Positions 42,049 through 51,360 are shown, counted from the stretch's first letter. The stretch: 51,371 nucleotides of DNA from Opitutia bacterium (GCA_009928955.1 SABN01000008.1:1-51371), one strand, 5' to 3'. Numbers and translations: made by a program. The notes: generated from the letters alone by a model not told the origin.

Positions 42049-43317
42049 TCAACCGCTGAGGCCGCCGATGATCGAAACCAGCGGCATGAACAGCGCGATC
42101 ACGATCGTGCCCACCACCACCGCCAGGAAGATGATGAGCAGCGGCTCGATGATCGAGGTCATCGCCGCCACCGCGTTGTCCACGTCGTCGTCATACGAAT
42201 CGGCGATCTTCATCAGCATGTCCGGCAGGGCGCCCGTTTCCTCGCCCACCTCCACCATGCTCACCACCATGGGCGGGAACACCTTGGAGGACGCGATCGG
42301 CGGCGCCATGTTCTCGCCTTCCTTCACCGCGTCGTGGATGGTGGCCACCGCTTTCGAGATCACCTCGTTGCCCACGGTCTCCTTCACGATGTTGAGCGCC
42401 TGCAGCACCGGCACCCCTGCCGCCATCAGCGTGCCCAACGTGCGGGTGAAGCGCGAGATCGAATTCTTGCTGATCAACTGGCCGAACACCGGCGCATGCA
42501 GCTTGAACTTGTCCAAGGCGTATCGCCCCTGGGTCGTCTTCGCCAGCAGCTTGACGATCACCACGATCACCACGATCACGAGCAGCACGATCGGGAAGCG
42601 ATGCACCATCGTGTCGCTGGCGTTCATCACGAACTGCGTCAGCGCCGGCATCCCCTTGCCGCCCATCAGGTCCGCGAAGATGTCCGCGAACTTCGGCACG
42701 ATGAACATCATCAGGAACGTCAGGATCGACAAGGCCATCACCAGCACCACGACCGGATAGGTCATCGCGCTCTTGACCTTGCCCTTGATCTTCTCGGCCT
42801 TCTCCTGGAACTCCGCCAGGCGCGCCAGCACCACGTCCAGCACGCCGCCCACCTCGCCCGCCTTCACCATGTTCACGAACAGGCGGTCGAAGATCTTCGG
42901 ATGCGCCGCCAGCGCCTCCGCGAAGGTGCTGCCCGACTCGATGCTCTCGGCCATTTGCACCACCGCGTCCCGCAGCGCCACGTTCTTCTCCTGCCGCTGC
43001 AGCACCCGCATCGCCCGCATCAGCGGCAATCCCGCGTTCACCAGCGTGGACAGCTGCCGGGTGAAGCTCGTCAGCTGCTTGGCCTTCACCCCCCCCTGCA
43101 GGAACTTCGGCATCTTGATTTCCATGCTCAGCGCGCCCTTGGGCGCCGCCTTCCGGGCCGCCGGGGCCCCGCCGCCCGCCGCCAACTCCTCGACCTTCGT
43201 CGGAAAATACTGTTTTTCCCGGATCCGCGCCACGGCGGCCGACTGGCTGTCGGCATCGATCTCGCCGTGTACTTCCTTGCCCTTGGAATCCAGTGCCGTG
43301 AATTTGAACCGCGCCAT
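42049..43317 (-). CDS. pilC: Type II secretion/type IV pilus inner-membrane platform protein
   Basis: 422 residues, GspF/PilC family with two T2SSF domains and three membrane segments (one near 190-215, one near 240-260, one at the C-terminus). The N-terminal Y.A.D..GK..GEIDADS motif is typical. It anchors the assembly ATPase and coordinates pilin movement. It is 55 bases downstream of pilB1. Confidence 0.92.
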   Translation of the reverse strand: MARFKFTALDSKGKEVHGEIDADSQSAAVARIREKQYFPTKVEELAAGGGAPAARKAAPKGALSMEIKMPKFLQGGVKAKQLTSFTRQLSTLVNAGLPLMRAMRVLQRQEKNVALRDAVVQMAESIESGSTFAEALAAHPKIFDRLFVNMVKAGEVGGVLDVVLARLAEFQEKAEKIKGKVKSAMTYPVVVLVMALSILTFLMMFIVPKFADIFADLMGGKGMPALTQFVMNASDTMVHRFPIVLLVIVVIVVIVKLLAKTTQGRYALDKFKLHAPVFGQLISKNSISRFTRTLGTLMAAGVPVLQALNIVKETVGNEVISKAVATIHDAVKEGENMAPPIASSKVFPPMVVSMVEVGEETGALPDMLMKIADSYDDDVDNAVAAMTSIIEPLLIIFLAVVVGTIVIALFMPLVSIIGGLSG

Positions 43318-43372
43318 GGTGATGCTCCCTTTCTGCTGCCTCGTTCGGCCGGCCCCGGAGGCCGGCCCCTGC

Positions 43373-45079
43373 TCATGTGTACTTCAAAACCTCTTCCACC
43401 GTCGTGTACCCGTCCAGGATGCACCGGATGCCGTCCTCGCGCAAGGTGCGCATGCCCAGCTCCACCGCCTTGTCCCGGATCACCAGCGTCGGCTTCCGTT
43501 GGCTGATCAGATCCCGGATCGGATCCTTGATCCGCAGATATTCGTAGATGCCCCGCCGCCCCTTGTAGCCCGTCTGGTTGCAATACGAGCACCCCGCGCC
43601 ATAGTAGAACGGCCGCCCCCCCACCTGCTTCTCCGTCATCCCCAGCTGCTGCAGCATTTCCGGCGTCGGCTGGTAGGGCGTCTTGCAGTTGTTGCAGATC
43701 GTCCGCACCAGCCGCTGCCCCAGCACCGCTTCCAGCGTCGAGGCGATCAGAAACGGCTCCACGCCCATGTCGATCAAGCGCGTGATCGCCCCCGAGGCGT
43801 CGTTCGTGTGCAGCGTGCTGAACACCAAGTGGCCCGTCAGCGCCGCCTGGATCGCGATCTCCGAGGTCTCGATGTCGCGGATTTCGCCGACCATGATGAT
43901 GTCCGGATCCTGGCGCAGGAACGCGCGCAGCACCTTGCCGAAGGTCACCCCGATCGCCTCGTGGATCGGCACCTGCACGATCCCGTCGATCTCGTATTCC
44001 ACCGGCTCCTCCGCCGTCAGCAGCTTGTTCTCGACCGTGTTGAGACGCCGCAGCGCCGAATACAGCGTCGTCGTCTTGCCCGACCCCGTCGGCCCCGTCA
44101 CGATGACGATCCCGTTGGGCTTGTCGATGTCTTCGCCGAAATACTGGTACACGTCGTCCGGCATCCCGATGTTCTCCAGGTCCAGCGACACCACGCTGCG
44201 GTCCAGCACGCGCAGCACCACGCTCTCGCCGAACTGCGTCGGCAACGTCGACACGCGGAAGTCGATCATCCGCCCCGCCACCGGCAGCTGGATGCGCCCG
44301 TCCTGCGGAATGCGCCGCTCCGCGATGTTCAGCCCCGAGATCACCTTCAGGCGCGACGTCACCGGCAGCGCCAGATGCCGCGGCGGCGGCGCCATTTCAT
44401 AGAGCGCCCCGTCCACGCGGTACCGGATCTTGAATTCGTTCTCGAACGGCTCGAAATGGATGTCGCTCGCCCGGTCCTGCACCGCCTGGTAGATCACCAG
44501 ATTCACGAAGCGCACCACGGGGCGGGAGTTGGCCGCCGCCTCCATGGAGGCGATGTCGTCGCCCCGCGCACCGCTCTCCAGCAGGTCCCCCGCCTCTTCC
44601 AGCTCCCCCTCCAAGGTCGACAGCATGTCCTTCATGGACTCGTCTTCCGACCCGTAATACCGCGAAATGGCGCTGGAAATCTCCGTCCCCGAGGCCACCG
44701 CGAACTGGATGTCCTTCGTCAGCACGAACGAAATCTCGTCGCTCACCTCGGGGCTGATCAGATCCGAGACCGCCAAGGTCACGGCATTGGCCGCCGCGGC
44801 CACCGGCATCACGCCATACATGCGCGCCACGCTGCCCGGCACCGCCTGCAGCGTTTCGGCCGCCACGCTCATATGCTCCAAGTCCACCCGCTCCGCCCCC
44901 AGCAACTGCGCGATCAGATCCAGCCCCTGCGCCTCCGTGATCAACCCCATCTCCTGCGCCACTTCGCGCGACGGCTTGCCCGTCCGCTCCCGCTCGTCGA
45001 CCACTTCGGCCGCCTGCGCGTCGTCCAGCAGCCCCGCGCGGACCAGCTCTTCCAGAAACATGTCGGAATATTCGGCCAT
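43373..45079 (-). CDS. pilB: PilB/GspE-type assembly ATPase (copy 1)
   Basis: 568 residues. It has an N-terminal MshEN/T2SSE_N domain and a motor with Walker [10 protein letters not shown], Asp box, Walker B ...DPDIIMVGEIRD and the His-box [10 protein letters not shown]. The four-Cys zinc motif CNNC....CSYC is present. It powers pilus extension or T2SS pseudopilus assembly. It is placed between pilT and pilC. Confidence 0.93.
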   Translation of the reverse strand: MAEYSDMFLEELVRAGLLDDAQAAEVVDERERTGKPSREVAQEMGLITEAQGLDLIAQLLGAERVDLEHMSVAAETLQAVPGSVARMYGVMPVAAAANAVTLAVSDLISPEVSDEISFVLTKDIQFAVASGTEISSAISRYYGSEDESMKDMLSTLEGELEEAGDLLESGARGDDIASMEAAANSRPVVRFVNLVIYQAVQDRASDIHFEPFENEFKIRYRVDGALYEMAPPPRHLALPVTSRLKVISGLNIAERRIPQDGRIQLPVAGRMIDFRVSTLPTQFGESVVLRVLDRSVVSLDLENIGMPDDVYQYFGEDIDKPNGIVIVTGPTGSGKTTTLYSALRRLNTVENKLLTAEEPVEYEIDGIVQVPIHEAIGVTFGKVLRAFLRQDPDIIMVGEIRDIETSEIAIQAALTGHLVFSTLHTNDASGAITRLIDMGVEPFLIASTLEAVLGQRLVRTICNNCKTPYQPTPEMLQQLGMTEKQVGGRPFYYGAGCSYCNQTGYKGRRGIYEYLRIKDPIRDLISQRKPTLVIRDKAVELGMRTLREDGIRCILDGYTTVEEVLKYT

Positions 45080-45092
45080 AGCGTTGCCCTGC

Positions 45093-46181
45093 CTATTGCT
45101 TGCTGCTGCGGATCTGCTGCATGATCTCTTCCGTGTCCTGGGCCTTCGTGACCAGCTCCTCGTACGCGATCTTCCCCTCGCGCCACAGATCCAGCAAATG
45201 CGAATCCAGCGTCTGCATCCCCCACTTCGCCCCCGTCTGCAGGTCGGAGGTGATGCGGAACGTCTTGTTGTCGCGGATCAGCGACCGGATCGAGGGCGTC
45301 GCGATCATGATCTCGAAGGCCGCGATCCGCCCCGCCTTGTCCTTCCGCGGCATCAGGATCTGCGAGATCACCGCCACGATGCTCGTCGAAAGCTGCGTGC
45401 GCACCTGCTCCTGCTGGTTCGTCGGAAACGCGTCCACGATGCGGTCCACCGTCCGCGCGGCGCCGGTCGTGTGCAGCGTCGCGAACACCAGATGGCCCGT
45501 TTCCGCCGCCGTGATCGCCGCCTCCATCGTCTCCAGATCGCGCATTTCCCCCACCAGGATCACGTCCGGATCTTGGCGCAAGGCGCGCCGCAGCGCCTCC
45601 TTGAACGTCGGCACATCCTCCCCGATCTCCCGCTGGGTCACCACCGACTTGTTGTGCTGGTGGTAATACTCGATCGGATCCTCCACGGTGATGATGTGGC
45701 AGTCGCGCTCCCGGTTGATGATGTTCAGCATGCTCGCCAACGTCGTCGTCTTGCCCGACCCCGTCGGCCCCGTCACCAGAATCAATCCGCGCGGCTTGAA
45801 CAGCAAATCCTTCATCTGCGCCGGCAGGCCGATCTCCTCCAGCGTCAGCATCTTCGTGGGAATCTGGCGCAAAACGATGCCCACATGCCCCTTCTGGCGG
45901 AAGATGCTCACGCGGAACCGCGCCGCGTCCTTGTACCCGAAGCCGAAATCCGACCCCCCCCCCGCCTCGAGGTTCCGGATGTGCGGCTCCGGGGCGAAGC
46001 TTCTCATCAGCCGGTCCGTGTCCTCCGGCGTCAGCGGCTCCGCATCCAGCGGCGCCAGCGAGCCATGGATGCGCATCACCGGCGGCAACCCCACCGCCAG
46101 ATGCAAGTCCGACGCGCCCTCCTGGACCGCCAGCTCCAGCAAATCGTCCATTCGGATCTCGGATGATTTCAGCATGCTCAT
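45093..46181 (-). CDS. pilT: PilT-type retraction ATPase
   Basis: 362 residues from the ATG at 46181, which overlaps the upstream stop by one base (TAATG). Motifs are Walker [10 protein letters not shown], the Walker B region [15 protein letters not shown], and the [11 protein letters not shown] His box. PilT lacks the zinc motif of PilB, as here. It retracts type IV pili for twitching or DNA uptake. A G10 tract occupies codons 73-76 of the reading frame. Confidence 0.93.
   Translation of the reverse strand: MSMLKSSEIRMDDLLELAVQEGASDLHLAVGLPPVMRIHGSLAPLDAEPLTPEDTDRLMRSFAPEPHIRNLEAGGGSDFGFGYKDAARFRVSIFRQKGHVGIVLRQIPTKMLTLEEIGLPAQMKDLLFKPRGLILVTGPTGSGKTTTLASMLNIINRERDCHIITVEDPIEYYHQHNKSVVTQREIGEDVPTFKEALRRALRQDPDVILVGEMRDLETMEAAITAAETGHLVFATLHTTGAARTVDRIVDAFPTNQQEQVRTQLSTSIVAVISQILMPRKDKAGRIAAFEIMIATPSIRSLIRDNKTFRITSDLQTGAKWGMQTLDSHLLDLWREGKIAYEELVTKAQDTEEIMQQIRSSKQ
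45954..45963 (-). repeat. G10 homopolymer tract in pilT
   Basis: Ten C on the plus strand; in the coding strand they encode Gly-Gly-Gly (codons 73-76). A one-base slip would truncate PilT early. Confidence 0.75.
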
Positions 46182-47890
46182 TAGCCGTTGTCTCCCATGG
46201 TCACCCGCAGCACTTCTTCCAGCGTCGTGATGCCCGCCACCACTTTGCGCAACCCGTCCTCGCGCAGCGTGCGCATCCCCAGTTCCCGCGCCTTGATGCG
46301 CAGCTCCGAGGACGACACCTGCTCGAAGATCAGGTTCCGCACCTGATCGTCGATCTGGAAAATCTCGTAGATCCCGAGCCGGCCCCGGTAGCCCGTGAAC
46401 GAGCAATCCGGACAGCCCTTCCCGTGGAACAACTGCACCGTCCCGAGCTGCTTCGCCGCCGGCCCCAGCAGCCGCAGCTCCGCCTCCGCCGGCACATGCG
46501 GCTCCTTGCACTTCTCGCAGATCTTGCGCACCAGCCGCTGCGCCATGATCGCCCGCGTGGACGACGCCACCAGGAACGGCTTCACGCCGATGTCGATCAA
46601 GCGCGTCACCGCGCTGGGCGCGTCGTTGGTGTGCAGCGTGCTGAACACCAGATGGCCCGTCAGCGACGCGTTCACCGCGATCTCCGCCGTCTCCATGTCG
46701 CGGATTTCACCGATCATGATGATGTTCGGCGCCTGGCGCAGGATGGCCCGCAGCGCCGCCGAGAACGTCATCCCGATGTCCGTGCGCACCTGCACCTGGT
46801 TGATGCCGCTCATCTGGTATTCCACCGGGTCTTCCACCGTGATGATCTTGCGGTCCGGCTTGTTGATCGTGTTCAGGCACGCATACAGCGTCGTCGTCTT
46901 CCCCGACCCCGTCGGCCCCGTCACCAGGATGATGCCGTCCGACAACGTGATCAGCCGCTCGAAGATCTGCTGGTCGTCCGAGAAGAACCCCAGCTGCGGC
47001 AACCCCAGCGCGATGCCCGCCTTGTCCAAGATGCGCATCACGATGCTCTCGCCATGGCTCGTCGGAATGGACGACACGCGCAAGTCCAGGTCGCGCCCCA
47101 TCACGTTGATCTGGATGCGCCCGTCCTGCGGAACCCGCTTTTCCGCGATGCTCATGTTCGCCATGATCTTCACGCGGCTGATGATCGCCGACTGCAGCCG
47201 CTTCGGCGGGCTGTCCACCTCGTGCAGCACGCCGTCGATGCGGTACCGCACGCGGAACTTCTTCGGCATCGGCTCCAGATGGATGTCGCTCGCCCGGCTC
47301 CGGAACGCCTCCATGATGATCAAGCTCACCAGCTTGATGATCGGCGCGTCCGACTCCGTCACGTTTTCGTCCCCCACTAGCTGCTGCTGCACCCCGTCCG
47401 GCAGCGCCAGCGTCCCTTCGGTGATCTCGGTCAGCATGGACTCCACGGCGCCCGTCGCCCGGCCGTAGTAGTTGGCGATCGCCTTTTCGATCTCCTCCGG
47501 CGGCGCCACCACGCCTTCCACGTTGCACTTCAGCACATAGCGCAGCCCGTCCAGCGTATCCACGTCCAGCGGATCGCCCAAGGCCACCGTCAGGATGTTG
47601 TCGTTCTTGAAGACCGGCACCACCTTGTAGCGCTGGGCCACGTCGCCCGGCACCATGTCCAGCACCTCGCGCGGAATGTCCAGCCCCGTCAGCGAAATCG
47701 TCTCCATGCCGAATTGGCCCGCCAGCGCCTTGAGCATGTCCAGCTTCGCGACCACCCCTTCGCGCGCCAGGATCTCCATGACCCCCTCGTCCTCCTGGGC
47801 CGCCGCGGTCCGCGCGGTGATCGCCTGCTCCCGCGTCACCAGCCCCACATTCTCCAGGATCTCCAAAATATAATCGTCGTTCGAAGTCAA
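46181..47890 (-). CDS. pilB: PilB/GspE-type assembly ATPase (copy 2)
   Basis: 569 residues. The start is TTG at 47890 with AAGGAG 8 bases upstream. Same domain order as copy 1: an N-terminal MshEN-type domain, Walker [33 protein letters not shown] and a zinc motif CEKC....CPDC. The two copies differ enough to suggest separate systems or cooperating motors. It is the first gene of the cluster. Confidence 0.92.
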   Translation of the reverse strand: MTSNDDYILEILENVGLVTREQAITARTAAAQEDEGVMEILAREGVVAKLDMLKALAGQFGMETISLTGLDIPREVLDMVPGDVAQRYKVVPVFKNDNILTVALGDPLDVDTLDGLRYVLKCNVEGVVAPPEEIEKAIANYYGRATGAVESMLTEITEGTLALPDGVQQQLVGDENVTESDAPIIKLVSLIIMEAFRSRASDIHLEPMPKKFRVRYRIDGVLHEVDSPPKRLQSAIISRVKIMANMSIAEKRVPQDGRIQINVMGRDLDLRVSSIPTSHGESIVMRILDKAGIALGLPQLGFFSDDQQIFERLITLSDGIILVTGPTGSGKTTTLYACLNTINKPDRKIITVEDPVEYQMSGINQVQVRTDIGMTFSAALRAILRQAPNIIMIGEIRDMETAEIAVNASLTGHLVFSTLHTNDAPSAVTRLIDIGVKPFLVASSTRAIMAQRLVRKICEKCKEPHVPAEAELRLLGPAAKQLGTVQLFHGKGCPDCSFTGYRGRLGIYEIFQIDDQVRNLIFEQVSSSELRIKARELGMRTLREDGLRKVVAGITTLEEVLRVTMGDNG

Positions 47891-47919
47891 GGGGCTGCTC
47901 CTTCACCGAAAAGACACAT

Positions 47920-48074
47920 CCGCGGAAGCCTTCCGCGGCTTTGACGTACGCCCAGCATGTTGGGCTCGAAAATACCCCTTCAACCTCATTCAAAGCAAGC
48001 CCGGAATTCGCTTCTCCCGGAGCGGATTCCGGCCTTTGGGAGGGGCCGTCTTGATTTTGATTGGCCCCCTCCCC
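47920..48074. promoter_or_regulatory. Spacer with four hairpins between divergent pilB2 and murU-amgK
   Basis: Perfect palindrome CCGCGGAAG-C-CTTCCGCGG (47920-47938); GCCCA/TGGGC (47950-47965); a 12-base stem with one wobble starting CCGGAAT (48001-48032); and GGGAGGGGCC paired with GGCCCCCTCCC, one bulge (48038-48073). Their roles are unknown. Confidence 0.5.
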
Positions 48075-48089
48075 GCCACCCGCTATCTT
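48061..48089 (+). promoter_or_regulatory. Candidate promoter for murU-amgK
   Basis: TTGGCC (48061-48066), a 17-base spacer and TATCTT (48084-48089). The ATG is 8 bases downstream and no ribosome site exists, suggesting a leaderless start. Confidence 0.35.
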
Positions 48090-48097
48090 ACCTCTCC

Positions 48098-49831
48098 ATG
48101 CACGCCTTCCCGCGCAAAGCCTTCATTCTCGCCGCCGGCCTCGGCACCCGCCTCCGCCCCCTCACCCTCGACACCCCCAAGCCCATGCTCCCCCTGTGGG
48201 ACCGTCCCATGCTCGCCCGCACCCTCGACCGGCTCGCCGCCTGGGGCGTCCGCGAGATCCTCATCAATCTCCACCACGCCCCCGGTCCCCTCCTCCGCCA
48301 CCTCGCCTCCCACCCCTTCCCCCCCCTCCGCATCTCCGCCGTCTTCGAACCCGTCATCCTCGGCACCGGCGGCGCCCTCCGCAACGCGGAATGGTTCATC
48401 GACCAGCCCTTCTGGCTCCTCAACGCCGACATCATCGCCGATCTCGATCCCACCCCCCTCCTGCGCGCCTGGCAGGAGCGCAACCCCCTCGCCGCCTGCT
48501 GGCTCACCGAGGACGCCGGCCCCAAGACCGTCCGCTGCGATCAGGGCCTCATCCGCGATTTCCACGACCCGAAGCGCGGACACGCCACCTTCTGCGGCCT
48601 GCAGCTGCTCGATGAACGGATCCTCCCGTTCATCGCCCCCGACGGCTTCGACACGATCATCGCCGCCTACCAGCGCGCCCAGAAGAAGCGACACCGCATC
48701 GCCGGCGTCTTCGTTCCCGGCTCCTGCTGGGCCGACATCGGCACGCCCGCCCACTATGTCCAAGCCCATCGCGCAACCGCCCAACGCCTCGGCCACGCCG
48801 GCGAATCTTTCTTCCTCCCCGCGGCCGCCGTTTTGACCCTGCGCGAACAGTCTCTCCTTCTGGCCTCTGATCTCCGACCTCCGACCGCTGGCTTCTCCGT
48901 CGAAGTCCTCCCTCCCCGCGGATCCTCCCGCGAATTCTTCCGCCTGAAAAACCCCTCCGGCGATAGGTGCTGTATTTATAAATACAGCACCTATGCCGCC
49001 ATCCTCATCCGCTGGTCGCCCGAACGACCCGACAACCGGCTCTACGCCCGGCACACGCGCTTTCTCGATTCCATCGGCATCCCCGTCCCGCGCCTTCTGC
49101 TCGACTCCCCGCGCGACCATTTCCTCGCCATCGAAGACCTCGGCCCCGACACCCTCGAATCGCGACGGCCCCGCCGGAAGCCGGCTGAAATCCTTCGCCT
49201 CTACAACCCGGTCGTGGACATCACCCTGCGCCTGCACCTCGACGGCCTCCCCGCCGCGCGCAAAGCCCGCCTCCCCCTCATGCCCGGATTCGACGCCGCG
49301 CTCTACGCCTGGGAACACGCCTACTTCATCGACCACGTTCTCCGCGCCCGCCTGCGCGCATCCGAAACGCTCATCGCGGCCGTCGCCGCCGAGTTGAAAT
49401 CCATTTCCGCGATGCTCGCCCGTTCTCCGCAGGCGCTGATCCACCGCGATTGGCAGTCCAGCAACATCCTGTTCCGCGGCCGGCAACCGGTCATGATCGA
49501 CTACCAAGGCATGCGCCGCGGCCCGGCCGCCTACGACCTCGCCAGCCTCCTCTGCGACCCCTACGTCGACCTCCCCGCCCCTGTGCAGCAAAAGCTCTTG
49601 CAGTCCTATGCCCGCCGGCATCCCCACGGCGCGCAAATCGCGGAGGCCTTCCCTGCGGCCGTCATCCAGCGCCTCTGCCAAGCCCTCGGCGCCTACGCCG
49701 TTCTCTCAAAGAAACCCGGCATGGCCCCGTTCGCCCGCCACATCCCCGTCGCCGCCCGCCAGCTCCTCCGCGCCCTCAAGGTCCAGCCTCTCCCCGCCCT
49801 CCGCGCCGCCGCCCGCCGTCTCGCGCGCTGA
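48098..49831 (+). CDS. MurU-AmgK fusion: sugar-1-P nucleotidyltransferase plus amino-sugar kinase
   Basis: 577 residues from the ATG at 48098. The N-terminal half (about 1-230) is a nucleotidyltransferase with AAGLGTRLRPLT..TPKPMLPL and LLNADII, like MurU. The C-terminal half (about 275-577) is an aminoglycoside-phosphotransferase-like kinase with HRDWQSSN (449-456) and MIDYQG (D468), like AmgK. In Pseudomonas these are separate neighbouring genes that convert MurNAc via MurNAc-1-phosphate to UDP-MurNAc, bypassing de novo synthesis. Here both are in one chain, MurU first. A perfect 32-base AT-rich palindrome (48963-48994) lies in frame at the start of the kinase half and adds about 11 residues (289-299). 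Confidence 0.82.
   Translation: MHAFPRKAFILAAGLGTRLRPLTLDTPKPMLPLWDRPMLARTLDRLAAWGVREILINLHHAPGPLLRHLASHPFPPLRISAVFEPVILGTGGALRNAEWFIDQPFWLLNADIIADLDPTPLLRAWQERNPLAACWLTEDAGPKTVRCDQGLIRDFHDPKRGHATFCGLQLLDERILPFIAPDGFDTIIAAYQRAQKKRHRIAGVFVPGSCWADIGTPAHYVQAHRATAQRLGHAGESFFLPAAAVLTLREQSLLLASDLRPPTAGFSVEVLPPRGSSREFFRLKNPSGDRCCIYKYSTYAAILIRWSPERPDNRLYARHTRFLDSIGIPVPRLLLDSPRDHFLAIEDLGPDTLESRRPRRKPAEILRLYNPVVDITLRLHLDGLPAARKARLPLMPGFDAALYAWEHAYFIDHVLRARLRASETLIAAVAAELKSISAMLARSPQALIHRDWQSSNILFRGRQPVMIDYQGMRRGPAAYDLASLLCDPYVDLPAPVQQKLLQSYARRHPHGAQIAEAFPAAVIQRLCQALGAYAVLSKKPGMAPFARHIPVAARQLLRALKVQPLPALRAAARRLAR
48963..48994. repeat. Perfect 32-base palindrome inside the fusion gene
   Basis: The left arm ATAGGTGCTGTATTTA is mirrored exactly by the right arm. 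It is about 31% GC inside a gene of much higher GC, and codes for the extra residues DRCCIYKYSTY. Confidence 0.95.
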
Positions 49832-49835
49832 GCCG

Positions 49836-50306
49836 TCACGCCTGCGCGAACAGCACCACGTAGTTCTTCCCGTGCTTCTTCGCGCACACCGGGCAGGTCG
49901 TGTAGTAGAAGTAGAGCTTCTGGACCGCCTTGCCCTTGGCGGCCATCCGCCGCTTCAGATCCGCGATCCACTTCGGAATGTCCCGGTACGGGCCCTCATA
50001 CGCCTGCGCAAGGAAGGTCCCCGAAATCGACGCCATCTGGGCGCCGGGCACCTCCTTCGCCACCTCCAGATACACGTCCGCGCCCCACGGCGAGTTCTCG
50101 TCCGACAGCACCAGCCTGCCCGGCAACTCCGCCTCCGCCTTCCGGATCTTCTCCATGTTGCGCGCCATCACCGCGCCGAAGTTCAGCGGGATCCGCAGGA
50201 AGCTCCGCACCCGGTCCTTCGCGAACCGCTTGCCATCCAGCGTCACCCACCGCTCCTGCCACGGCGCCGGATCGAACTTCGGACAACATTCCATCATCGC
50301 GTCCAT
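49836..50306 (-). CDS. Conserved CxxC protein of unknown function
   Basis: 156 residues from the ATG at 50306 with GGGGAGG upstream. The N-terminus carries ECCPKFDP.PW, the centre KDRVRSFLRIPLNFG, and the C-terminus a CPVCAKKHGKNYVV motif. The pattern belongs to a conserved bacterial family often labelled hydrolase without experimental support. The CxxC near the end suggests metal binding or redox use. It is last of a three-gene minus-strand unit. Confidence 0.7.
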   Translation of the reverse strand: MDAMMECCPKFDPAPWQERWVTLDGKRFAKDRVRSFLRIPLNFGAVMARNMEKIRKAEAELPGRLVLSDENSPWGADVYLEVAKEVPGAQMASISGTFLAQAYEGPYRDIPKWIADLKRRMAAKGKAVQKLYFYYTTCPVCAKKHGKNYVVLFAQA

Positions 50307-50327
50307 GGATTTCCTCCCCGTTCTTCC

Positions 50328-50738
50328 CTAAATCTCCTGATAGGTCGTCGGATCGAAATTGCCGGCCATCGTCCAGGTCGCCGCTGCGCATTGCTTGACC
50401 CGGAACACCACCAGCAGCCCGTAGCCATGCTTTTGGATCCACGGCTGCATGAACGGACGCGACGAGACGATCTCCTCCTTCAGCTTCAGATCCTCCACGA
50501 CCTCCGCCACGCCGGACACCCGCACTTGCACGTCGTCGCCGTTGAAACACGCCTCCACCGGCGCGCCGTCCAGGACCTGCTTCGACAGCGACTTGAACGC
50601 CCCCGTGTGGAAGAGCAGCCCTTGCTCATCCGCCCGGTACATGAACATGCCCCGCACCCGCGGCCGCCCCCCCTCCAGCGTCGCCAGATGGCACACGGGG
50701 TTTTGGTTGAGGAACCGGATGATTTCTTCGCGCGTCAT
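50328..50738 (-). CDS. Pyridoxamine 5'-phosphate oxidase-like flavin-binding protein
   Basis: 136 residues from the ATG at 50738 with a strong AGGAGGT site. The split-barrel pattern MT.EEI..FL..NPVCHLATLEGGRPRVRGMF and a middle segment GLLFHTG..KSLSKQV fit the PNPOx-like family of small FMN or F420 reductases and heme-binding relatives. The substrate is unknown. It lies 14 bases after the membrane protein gene and 21 before the CxxC gene. Confidence 0.82.
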   Translation of the reverse strand: MTREEIIRFLNQNPVCHLATLEGGRPRVRGMFMYRADEQGLLFHTGAFKSLSKQVLDGAPVEACFNGDDVQVRVSGVAEVVEDLKLKEEIVSSRPFMQPWIQKHGYGLLVVFRVKQCAAATWTMAGNFDPTTYQEI

Positions 50739-50752
50739 GAAGACCTCCTTGC

Positions 50753-51133
50753 TCACGGCATCGACGTCCAGAACCAGAATGCGCACAGCGCCGCGATCGG
50801 CACCGCCGCCGCCAGCTGCCACCAGCGCTGGGGCAGCCGGCGCAGCCGGCGCCGGCTCCCGCCCGCCTGTGGCATCAAGACCGCCAGCAGCACCACCTTG
50901 GCCATGCTGTTCATCATCAGGAACAGCAACAGCGGCACGATGACGGACATCTCCCCCCCGACATCCACCTCCGCCGGCAACGAGGCCTCATAGACCGCGT
51001 AAATCGTGATTCCCGCCACCGGCAGATACAAGTTCCACGATTGCCATTTCCGGGCAAACCGGAACGGCCACAGCGACAGAACCCCGCACAGGGCGATTCC
51101 CCACAGGCACGCCATCTGGAGCATTTCTCTCAT
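50753..51133 (-). CDS. Small multi-pass membrane protein
   Basis: 126 residues with four likely membrane segments (about 7-22, 35-50, 63-86, 107-124). The N-terminus is MREMLQMACLWG and a basic loop SRRRLRRLP precedes the last helix. No family recognised. It is first in the unit and is preceded by tandem palindrome copy B at 107-147 bases upstream. Confidence 0.6.
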   Translation of the reverse strand: MREMLQMACLWGIALCGVLSLWPFRFARKWQSWNLYLPVAGITIYAVYEASLPAEVDVGGEMSVIVPLLLFLMMNSMAKVVLLAVLMPQAGGSRRRLRRLPQRWWQLAAAVPIAALCAFWFWTSMP

Positions 51134-51239
51134 TGGTCAGCCGCATCATACCCCTCCTTCCGCCTCCCCCGCCAGCCTTTTCACCCCCGCCCTCGATGCC
51201 CTCGATGCGGCAACTCGCGGCTCCGGTCCGGACCGGAAG

Positions 51240-51280
51240 TTTTCCACGCCGTGGAAATGAGTTTTCCATTGCGTGGAAAA
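51240..51280. repeat. Tandem palindrome pair, copy B
   Basis: TTTTCCAC-GCC-GTGGAAAT (51240-51258) and TTTTCCAT-TGC-GTGGAAAA (51262-51280), spaced by 3 bases with centres 22 apart, exactly as in copy A at 30880. Confidence 0.9.
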
Positions 51281-51338
51281 ATCTGTCGAGTCCTGGTTTC
51301 CGGTTGTCACTTTAGGTTGTTGTTTGTTTCATGGTTTT

Positions 51339-51360
51339 GCTCCCGCAAGGGAGCCCCTTT
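51339..51360 (+). terminator. GCAA-tetraloop hairpin near the window end
   Basis: GCTCCC (51339-51344) and GGGAGC (51349-51354) around GCAA, then CCCTTT. It may end a gene outside the window; no gene was seen in 51134-51371. Confidence 0.35.

Noticed and set aside
48963-48994. SOS (LexA) box in the 32-base palindrome
   Set aside because: It contains CTGT and ACAG arms but with 10 rather than 8 bases between, and lies within a coding gene far from any start.
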